The notes under the pieces: model-generated | Database searches by the model: none | Seen by the model: the letters and a program-made list of their open reading frames with translations, nothing else | What the model was told of the DNA's origin: nothing | Made by a program: the position numbers and the translations under genes | Source of the DNA: Monarcha castaneiventris obscurior | Lineage: Eukaryota > Chordata > Aves > Passeriformes > Monarchidae | Reading direction: 5' to 3' | Assembly (NCBI GenBank): GCA_026261815.1 | Contig: JAMPIT010000304.1 | Span: 67,001 to 131,000 of the forward strand | Length of the DNA: 64,000 nucleotides | Shown: piece after piece, positions 56,201 through 64,000 of the stretch | Numbering within the stretch: the first letter of the stretch is position 1 | Layout of the letters: the number at the start of each line of letters is the position of its first letter

Positions 56201-58079
56201 TTGGGGCCGAGTCCTTTGAGGTCGCCTTCCACCCTGGGGCCCCTCAGGTTCAGGCTCACATCCGACAGTGAAATTTGGGGCGTTTCCACCTTCTTGAACG
56301 TGGGGCCTTTCCATTCTCCCTCCAGGGCCACCTCAGGGACGGCGCCGCCCTTGGGGACCTCCACGGTGGCGTCTGCGACGGTGAATTTGGGGAAGGTCAT
56401 GTGCGGGATTTTGATTTTCCCCTTGGCGCCGTCAGGGGCTGGGGCCTCCACGCCGGGGACGTCCAGTGCAGGGGAGGGGACCTTGGTGCCACTTTTGACC
56501 GCCACGTCCACCTGCGGTGCCGGGGCTTTGATGGACGGGGACGAAACCTCTGCTCCGGAAGAGCAGGTGACATCCATGCCGGGGGTCGGAGCTTCGCCGC
56601 CGGCCTGGAACCCAAATTTGGGGATTTTCAATGCTGGGATCTTGATTTTCCCCACATCCACGGGTGGCGAGGAGCCGGCGGCCTCTCCCTGTGGACATGG
56701 AGCCCCGCCGGACACGTGGGGCCCCGTGGCGTGGAATCCCGTGTCCTGCTCTCCCGTCTGTCCGTTGGCCTCGATCCTGGGCGATCCCGGGAAGGCGCCG
56801 GAGCCCTTCCAGCCCGGGACGGATATTCCAGTTTCTCCAGCAGGAATTTGGCTCTGGGGCAGCGCTGGCTCTGTCGGAGTCCGCAGGTGAAGCCCCCCGG
56901 GCCCGCTCGGGCTTTTCCCGGCGTCGGCGCCGGACGTCGTCCCGAACTCCAGGGTCGGGGTCCGGACGTTGAAATCGGGGCCACCACCGAGGACCTCGAG
57001 GTCGCCGTCGTGCCGGGTGACGTCCACGGTGTAGGCGGTGACCTTGCGGGTGACGGTGATGGTCCGGCTCTGCGTCCCCCCGCCCTCGGTGTCCAGCCCC
57101 TCCTCGGACCTCAGCCGGGGCTTGATTTTGGTGGTGTAGATGCGCCGGTACTCCTCGTCATCGCCGCTCTGGGGGTGGGAGACGTCCGCCGTGAGCACCG
57201 GGAGGCTGCTTCCTCCCCATCCCCATCCCCACCCTCATCCCCATCCTCATCCCCATCCTCATCCTTCCCCCTCCTCCTCCTCCTCCCCACCCTCCTCCTC
57301 CTCCCCCCGTTACCACCACTCACCAGCACGACCTCGGGGCTGCCGGGCACGAAGGCCTCATGTCCGCAGGACTGTCCGGGCAGGGGTGACCGGTCCCCGC
57401 GGCGCTGCAGCCGCAGTCCCACCGTGTGGTGGCCCATGGTCTGCAGCAGCTGCGCCACCTCCCCCGACTGCAGGTTGTCGAAGTAGACAGTGGCACTGAC
57501 GATCTGATCCCCTGCAGGGACAGGGCACGGCCAGGTCAGGGATTTCGGGGTGGGGACACCAGGAGGGACCCTCCTGTCCCCATTGTGAGTGACCATGGGG
57601 TCATCGTCCACAAGGACGGAGGAGGAAACACCCAAAGCGCCACCAGGATGGATGAAAAAGCTCCAAAACCCTTGTTTTTCCCCCAAAACCCTCAGCACCT
57701 GGGGGGGCACCTGGGGGGGGCACCACCCATGAGGACAGAGGCAGAAGTTCCTGAGGTGCCACCAGGATGTCCCGAAGGTCCTCAAAACTCCAATTTTAAC
57801 CCCAAAACCCTCAGGTTCGGGTGGGACTCGAACCATGGGGTCACCACCCACAGGGATGGAAGAACAAACGCCCCAAGCACCACAGGGAGGTCCCAGGCGT
57901 CCCCAAAGCCCCCGACTGTCCCCACCTTCCTTGACCACGCCCATGCGGGCGGCCGGCGAGTTCTGCTGGACGCGCCGGACGAAGACGCCGTCGTCGGTCT
58001 GGTCGATGGTGATGCCGTGGGAGCCGCTGCCCTGCCAGTTGGGCAGGAGGATCTCCCGCGTCTCCTCCTCCCGCTCCAT
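41227..58079 (-). CDS. AHNAK: AHNAK, giant scaffold protein (desmoyokin)
   Basis: A very large submembrane scaffold linked to calcium channels, annexin A2/S100A10, dysferlin and actin. Coding exons in transcript order: 58079-57926, 57511-57324, and one giant exon 57168-41227 (about 5427 aa; human 5890). Phases close, and the first coding exon begins exactly at the ATG. The N-terminal PDZ-like domain (about residues 10-95) contains LLPNWQGSGSHGITIDQTDD, VQQNSPAARMGVVKEG, ATVYFDNLQSGEV and MGHHTVGLRLQRRGDRSP. Next come DDEEYRRIYTTKIKPRL and TRKVTAYTVDV, as in human. The rest is tandem repeat with KMPKFGMPG, ISMPDVDLNLKGPKVKGD and VDIEGPEV motifs. The C-terminal region has KKSKLKMPKFNFSKQKGRSG and ends without repeats. 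Antisense frames are open over kilobases only because of the repeat's codon pattern. Confidence 0.98.
42100..56200 (-). repeat. AHNAK central coding repeats (128-aa and ~74-aa units)
   Basis: Full units of about 128 residues (384 bases) consist of a KFKMPKFGMPG half and a KGPKFKMPEMHIKAPKISMP half. Many units lack the first half and are about 74 residues (~222 bases). Adjacent units are often nearly identical at the DNA level (for example around 45000-45700 and 49560-50340), which indicates recent homogenisation. Confidence 0.9.
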
Positions 58080-58099
58080 CTGCGCCAGGACACGGTCAG

Positions 58100-58560
58100 C
58101 GGGGCAGGGCAGGGGCTGGGCACGGGGTCAGGGGCTGGGCACGGGGTCAGGGGGTGGGCACGGGGCTGGACAGGGGGGCTGGGGGTGGGCACGGGAGCTG
58201 GGGGTCAAGGGGAGGGGCTGGACACAGGTTCTGAGGTCAGGGGACGGGATGGACACGGGGTCGGGGGGGCACGGGGGCTGGGGGTCAAGGGGAGGGGCTG
58301 GACGCTGGGTTTGGGGTCAGGGGAGGGGTCAGACACCAGATTTGGGGTCAGGAGAGGGGGTGGACACGGGGTCTGGGGTCAGGGGTGTGGCCAGACATGG
58401 GGTCTGGGGTCCGGAGAGGGGCTGGACACAGGGTCTGGGGGCAGGGGAGTGGCTGGACATGGGGTCTGGGGTCCGGAGAGGGGGTGGACAAGGGGCCTGG
58501 GGTCCGGAGAGGGGCTGGACACGGGGTCTGGGGGCAGGGCAGGGGTCAGGAGGAGGCGGA
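58100..58560 (-). repeat. Minisatellite upstream of AHNAK first coding exon
   Basis: About twelve ~37-base units of GGGGTCTGGGGTCAGGGGAG and GGGCTGGACACG. It is in the intron before the ATG-bearing exon. Confidence 0.8.
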
Positions 58561-60090
58561 CCGGCCCCGCTGACCTTTGTGGGGTCCCGGTCCCGGCCGG
58601 ATCCGCCCCAGGAATCCTTGGCCCTCGCTCAGGAACCTCGCGGCGACTCCGGTGTCACCTCCCCGGCCTGGAGGGGACAGCGAGGACATTTGTGGGAATT
58701 CCGGAGCGGGGGGGGACCGGGAAGGGCGGGGCAGCGCGGGGGTGTCACCAGTCCCTTGTCACCTGCGCCACCTGAACCTCCCCGGATCAGCTCCGGATGT
58801 TTTGAGGGGATTTCTCTGTTTTCAGGGAATTCGGGGGATTTTTTTTTTTCTTTTTTTGTCCTTTCCCTGCCCCAAAACCACCCCAAAAACTGGGAGGGGA
58901 CCCCGGAGGGGACAGCACGGGGGGGTCCCGGTGACCTCGGGGGTGGCCTCGAGCGGCAGGGAAGGTGACAGAGCCGGGGCCGGGTCCGTCACAGCCCGGG
59001 GAGGCGCAGGGACCCCCGGCGGGGCGGCGGCACCGGGGGGGCTCCGGGAGGGGCGGGGGCACTGCCCGGTGCCACCTTGGGGTGTCCCCCCCGGCCCGGG
59101 GGTGTCCCCAGGGGGACAACTCGGGCTCGGAAGCCTCTGGAAGGCTCCGCGCCGCGGCGGCCAAACTGGTTGGTGACTCAGAGCGGGGCGGGGGGGACCG
59201 GGGGGGGACAAGGGGGGGACAAGGGGGGGGACCGGGGGTGACTCAGAGCGGCCCCGAGCGCTGGGAGCGGCCCGGCCCAAAAATGAGCCAAAAGCCGTCT
59301 TTTTCCACCATTTTTCCACCATTTTTCCACGATTTCACGTGGGTTTTTCCCCCTCGTCCCGCGGCTCGGGGGGGGGACACAGGGGACACCTTCGCGCGTC
59401 CCCGCGGCGCTGCCGCCCCCCCGCCACCACGGCCGCGCTATTTTTGGGGTGAAAACCACGTGCGGCCCCTTCCCGGTATTTTTAGTGTCCCCCCCCCCGC
59501 CCCCAAAAAGCCGCAGAGGGATGAGATGTCACCCGTGTCACCCTGCCCGTGTCCCCGCGCTCCCCGCGCCCCTCCCGCACCCCGAAAAGCCACGGCCACC
59601 ACCCCGGGGGGCAGCGGGGGCGGTGGGGTGGTTTGGGGACATGGGGGCACCGACGGGACCCCCACCCTTGGGCGCTGTTTTGGGGCTCCCGGGCGCTGTT
59701 TTGGGGTCCCCCCGGAGCCCCCCCGGGTGTTTCTGCCGAGCGCGGCGGCTCCGGGGCCACAAAGGGAGAATTTGCCGAGGCCACCGCAGGTTCCTCAATC
59801 ATCCCAAAACCGCCCCGTGTGCGGTCACCGAGGGGGTGCCACCCCCGGGACCCCCCCGGTGTCACCCCCAGGACCCTCCTCATCCTCCCTCGTGCTCCCC
59901 GAGGGCCCCCCCGGTGTCACTGTCCCAGCGCGACCTCCCAGGGACCCCCAGGACCCTCCTCATCCTCCCCGAGGGACCCCCCGGTGTCACCGCCCGGTGA
60001 CGGCGACGGTGACGCAGAGCCCGGGATCCTCCCAGGAAACCCCGCCAAATCCCGGAAAACCATCCCCAAAAACCGGGGGGGAAACGGGAA
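58560..60090. other. AHNAK 5' intron, no gene seen
   Basis: GC-rich low complexity. One notable stretch is 59430-59490: GCGCTATTTTTGGGG (MEF2-like), CCACGTGC (E-box) and GGTATTTTTAGTG (MEF2-like) in about 60 bases. Reading frames are Pro/Gly/Arg shadows. Confidence 0.5.
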
Positions 60091-60299
60091 AAAGTGGGGG
60101 TAAAAAATAGAGGAAAAAAAAAACCCGGGGGAAAATGGGAAAAAATGGGAGAAAAAATAGACGGAAAAACGGGGGGAAATGGGAAAAAATGGGAGAAAAA
60201 TCAGAGAAAAAAAAAGAGGGAAGAACTGGGAAAAGTGAGAAAAAATGGGAGAAGAACCCCCAGGACGATGAGGAGGAGGAGGAGGAGGAGGAGGAGGAG
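60090..60299. repeat. Purine-rich GGGAAAAAATGGGAG repeat and (GAG)10
   Basis: 60090-60260 is almost pure purine with unit GGGAAAAAATGGGAGAAAAA. 60270-60299 is ten uninterrupted AGG/GAG triplets. Confidence 0.85.
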
Positions 60300-61753
60300 C
60301 GGGCGGGGCCCGCGGCCGGTACCGGTCGGACCGGCTGGAGCGAGAGTCCCGCGGGCGGCGGGGACCGCGGGGATCCGGGAGGGTCCCGGACCGGTTCCAC
60401 CGGGTCCTGCCCGGACGCTGCCCGCGGCCACACGCGGTGGCGCCGGGACACTCCGGGGGTGTCCCCGAACCCCGCCCCGGCCCCCTCCCCAAAAGATCCC
60501 GCCCCGGAAACCCCCCAAAAGCGCCGCGTGCGCCCCAAAATGTTCCGAGAGGGGCGCGCAGAGGAATCGCCCCCCCCAGTGAAATTCGAGGGTCCCCGGG
60601 GGGTCCGGGGTGGCCTCGGCCCCCAAAATGGGGCGGGGGTGTCCCCAAGGCGGGGCAGAGGGGGAAGTGGCGCCCGGGAGCGGCCGCGCCCCAAAACCGC
60701 AGCGGGGGCGGGGGGGGCAGGGGGGAACCCGCGCCTCCTCCCCCCGCAAATCCCCCCTTCCCCACGGACCCCGCGGGGTTTGGGGGGGGTCAAGCGAACC
60801 CCAAAATTAACGCCCCCCCCAAAAGCGCCGAGCTCTCCCCACCCCCGCGCTGATGAGCGTTAATTAACGAACCCTCATTAACCGAGCGCCCACGCGCGGC
60901 CGCGCCCTCGCGGGATCCCGGGGATCCCCCCCCACCCCCCCCAAAAACGGCACCGGGACCCCCCCTCCGGGGGTCCCCGCGGCCCGGGCGGGGCGGGAGC
61001 GGCGGGAGGGGCCCGGAGGGGGGGGAGGGGGGGGATCGCCGCGGCCCCGCCCCCAACGGGGACTCCCCGGGCGCGGCCGGAGGGGGGGGAAGGGGGGGCC
61101 ACGCCCTGAGCGCGGCCGGGACCTCCCGGGACCCCCGGGGCAGGCGCGGGACCCCCGGGGCTGTCGCGTGCAGCTCGGGGGACCCCCGGGACCCTCCCCC
61201 CGGCACCCCGGAGCCCCCCCCGGGGCGATCACGGGACGCGCGTGGGCCCCCCCCGCCCCCCCGATTCTGTCCCGTGGAGTTCGCGGCGCTCCCGGAGCCT
61301 CCCCGGGACACCCCCGGCGGCACCGGAGCCCCCCGAGACAAACGAACCCCCCCGAGCCCCCGGCGGCACCGGAGCCCCCCGAGACGGTCACGGGACCCCC
61401 CCCTGCACCCCCACGGCAGTCCCGGGACCGCCGGAACCCCCCGGAACCCCCCCGGGACCGCCGGGACCCACTCCCGGCTCTCCCGGAGCCCCCCAGGCCC
61501 CTCCCGGGACCACCAGGACCCCCCCCGCCCTCCCGGGGCCCCCGGAGCCCCCCGGGACGCCCTCGGACACTTACCGAGCCCCGCCGAGAACTCCCGGGAC
61601 AGTCCCGGGACCACCGGAACCCCCCCGAAACACCCACGGGACACTCCCGGGGACCCCCCCCTCGCCCTCCCGAAGCCGCCGCCCGTCCCGGGGGGTCCCG
61701 GTTCCATTCCCGGTCCCGTCCCGGTTCTGTCCCGGGCCCGTCCCGGCCGGTAC
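60300..61753. other. GC-rich intron sequence with CCGGGACC repeats, no gene seen
   Basis: The first half is unremarkable GC-rich sequence. From about 61170 to 61700 there are degenerate CCCCCGGGACC/CGGAGCCCCC units. Long reading frames here are Pro/Gly/Arg translations with no domain I recognise. Confidence 0.5.
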
Positions 61754-61900
61754 CTGCGCGCAGCGGGCTCAGCTGCCGGGCCGGGCCATGCCCGGTGCCG
61801 GTTCCTGGCGGCGGTGCCGGTGCCGGTGCCGGCGGTCCCGGAGCGGCCCCGGCGGGTCCGTGCGGAGTGGCCGCGCCCGGGCGGGTCCCGGCTCTTGTAG
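61754..61900 (-). promoter_or_regulatory. Candidate AHNAK non-coding exon 1 and promoter
   Basis: On the minus strand, CTACAAGAGC (61900-61891) is TATA-like. About 110-140 bases downstream is a good donor, CGCGCAG|GTACCGG at 61754. The surrounding 1 kb is CpG-dense. This would fit a 5' UTR exon spliced to the coding exon at 58079, but only the motifs support it. Confidence 0.3.
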
Positions 61901-62049
61901 CGCGGCGGAGCCTCCCCCGCCCCGCGGGGAGGGCCCGGCCCGGCCCGGCCCCGGGACAGGGAGCGGCCCGGGACAGCCCCGGCAGGGAGCGGCCCCGCAG
62001 CGGCTCCGCAGCGGCAGCGGGAGCGGCCCCGCCGCGCCCGGAGCGGGAC

Positions 62050-62540
62050 ACGGCCCGGGGACGGTTCTGATCCCGGCCCGGGGCCGGTTCTGATCCCGAC
62101 CCAGCCCCGGTTCGCTCCCGGTTCGGTTCGGACCCCGATCCCGGTCCCGTCTCTGGTGTTGATCCCGGGCTGGTTCTGATCCCGGTCCGCTCCCGGTTCC
62201 GAGCCCGGACTCGCTCTGGAGACGGTTCCGATCCCGATCCCGGGCCGGTTCTGATCGCGGCCCGGTCTCGGTTCCGATCCCAGTCCGGTTCTGATCTCGA
62301 TCCGCTCCCGGTCCAATTTCGGTCCTGGTCCCGATCCAATTTCACTCCCGGTCCGGACCCAATCCAATCCCAGCCCCAATCCCGATTCCGTTCCGGTCCC
62401 GATACGATCCCGCTCCCGGTCCCGGTCCAAGTCCCGATTCCATCCCGTTCCTTGGCCCAATCCTAGTCCCGGTTCCGGTCCCGGTTCCTGTCCCGGTTCC
62501 GGTTCGGGCTCCTCTGGACAATCCCGGAATGGGACCCCCC
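62050..62540. repeat. CCCGGTTCTGATCCCGGTCC minisatellite
   Basis: Some thirty drifting 12-18-base units (GATCCCGGTCCGGTTC, TCCCGGTTCCG). Confidence 0.8.
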
Positions 62541-63050
62541 CTCTCCCCCTCCCCCAGGTGAGTCCCAAGCCCCGCCCCCCCAGGTAACCCCAACCCCCCC
62601 AAAAGGCCCCGCCCCCCCGGGTGAACCCCAACCCCCCCAGGTAAATCCCAAATCCCTGGGGGGAGACCCCCCCAGACCCCTTGGAGGACCCCCCAAAAAA
62701 CCCCAAAAGTGACCCCAGAACCCCCAAAATCTCCAGACCCCCCAAAAACCCTGGAACCCCCCACAGAGGGGAATCTCCAAACCCCCTCCCCAAAAAACCC
62801 CGGACCCCCAAAAAGCCCCAAACCCCCCAAAAACCCCCAGACCCCCCAGAGCTGCTCCCAGTTTGGCCCAGTCCGTACTGGGAGCCAAAATCTCCCCAAA
62901 ATCCGGGGCTTCTCCCACGCCTGAACCCCCAGATTCCCCAAATTCCCCCAATTCCCCCAATTTCCTCCCAATTCCCCCTTCCCGAACCCCTTTCCCCACC
63001 TGTGGGACCCTCCCCGTGTCCCCCCAGCCCCGTTCCCGGTTATTTTTATC
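62541..63050. other. CCCCCAAAACCC low-complexity sequence, no gene seen
   Basis: Continuous CCCCCAAAAACCCC-type repeat on the plus strand, ending near a TATTTTTATCCC stretch at 63038. Nothing coding is recognisable. Confidence 0.5.
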
Positions 63051-63380
63051 CCATTCCAGCCCCTCCGGGGGTCGGTCCCGGGTCCTTTTTGGGGCCGTTT
63101 TGGGGCCGTTCCCGGTGGGATCGGGGCCGATCCGGGGCCATTCCCGGGCGGAACCGGGGCCGTTTTGGGGCCGTTTTGGGGCTGTTTTGGGGCCGTTCCC
63201 GTTGGAATCGGGGCCATTCCCGGGAAGTTTTGGGGCCGATCCCGGGCCGGTTCCGGGGCCGTTTTGAGGCCGATCCGAGGCCGTTCCCGGGGCTGGTTTT
63301 GGGGCCGTTCCCGGTGGGATCGGGACCGTTCTGGGGCCGTTCCGGGCGGTTTTGGGGCCGCTCCCGGGCGGTCCCGGCGC
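63051..63380. repeat. GGGGCCGTTTTGGGGCCG minisatellite
   Basis: Tandem GGGGCCGTTTT and GGGGCCGTTCCCGG units, about 20 copies of 10-17 bases. Confidence 0.8.
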
Positions 63381-64000
63381 CTCCGGTGCCAAATCCCGGC
63401 GCATTCCCGAGCGCTGCCTCATCCCCCCCCCGCCCCTCCCCGGGCCCCGCGCCACGGCGGGGGCGGGGGACACCCGGGGGACACCGGGGGGACACCGGGG
63501 GGACACCCAGGGACCCCCACCCGGCCCGGGGGGTCCCCGCGATCCCGGGGATGGGGGCGGGTTGGGGGTGACCCCCCCAAAAGGGCGGATCGGGGTGGGG
63601 GGATCCGCTCCAGCTGTGACCTCCAGATGTGGCGGCACCGCTGGAAGGGGCACGGCGGGGGTGGCACCGCCTGGGGGGGGGGTTGGGGACATTTTGGGGC
63701 CCCCCCAGAGCGGCGGGAGGGGGAGGGGAGGCAGGGAGCGGCCCCCCCGCGCGGGGGGGGATGTTTGGGATCGGCGCTGTTTGGGATTTGGGATGTTTGG
63801 GATTCCGCGCTGGCCCGGGGCCACCGGCGGGGTGGGGGGGCCGTGCCAGGGGACACGTGGGCGGCGACGGGGGGGCCGCAGGGGGGTGTGGGGGGGGCAG
63901 CGGGGGGGCACCCCCAGGATTCCCGAACTCCCGGGGACGGGGGGTCCTGGAGAGCCGCGGGACAGGGACGGGGACGGGCGGGGAGGCAGCGGCTGCTGGC
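63381..64000. other. GC-rich end of window, no gene seen
   Basis: Contains GGGGACACC repeats (63470-63520), a non-repetitive stretch with CAGCTGTGACCTCCAGATGT (63611) and a TGTTTGGGAT repeat (63760-63800). I recognise no exon. Confidence 0.4.

Noticed and set aside
60790..63911. Long minus-strand Pro/Gly/Arg frames at the window end
   Set aside because: Low-complexity translation of GC repeats. No motif, and codon pattern follows repeat period.

Overview
The window looks like a very GC-rich, gene-dense stretch of a vertebrate genome, most probably a small bird microchromosome. The evidence is short introns made almost entirely of G/C-rich minisatellite, GT-AG spliced genes, and nine recognisable protein-coding genes whose human orthologues lie on 11q12-q13. 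Gene names rest on protein resemblance that I recall, not on a search. For every spliced gene the exon phases close exactly from start to stop, which is strong internal support for the models.

Layout: BAD (+, 1481-2576) converges on PLCB3 (-, 3545-17132). PLCB3 is head-to-head with PPP1R14B (+, 17473-19234). PPP1R14B ends tail-to-tail with FKBP2 (-, 19686-22012). FKBP2 shares a 130-bp promoter with DNAJC4 (+, 22143-25028). MRPL11 (+, 25424-27062) follows, then a repeat-filled gap, NPAS4 (+, 29463-34309) with a minisatellite 3' UTR, B4GAT1 (+, 36629-38649), an orphan promoter-like array (39273-39480), and AHNAK (-, coding 41227-58079), whose 3' UTR is AT-rich. The last 6 kb (58-64 kb) is AHNAK 5' intron or promoter and repeats, with no further gene seen.

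The genes do not form one pathway. They cover apoptosis (BAD), Gq signalling (PLCB3), phosphatase inhibition (PPP1R14B), ER folding (FKBP2), a J-domain co-chaperone (DNAJC4), the mitochondrial ribosome (MRPL11), activity-dependent transcription (NPAS4), dystroglycan glycosylation (B4GAT1) and a giant scaffold (AHNAK). No new enzymatic or defence system is visible.

The unusual biology is minisatellite invading genes. NPAS4 exon 6 carries about 515 residues of Gly/Leu/Val/Ala repeat between conserved landmarks. B4GAT1 carries about 165 extra repeat residues inside its catalytic domain. PLCB3 has a repetitive N-terminal extension. Small pieces of exon edges, with or beside their splice sites, have been copied into the neighbouring intron at least seven times (BAD, PLCB3, FKBP2). 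Relative to human gene order as I recall it, DNAJC4 is inverted, and VEGFB and SLC29A2 are absent from their expected places.
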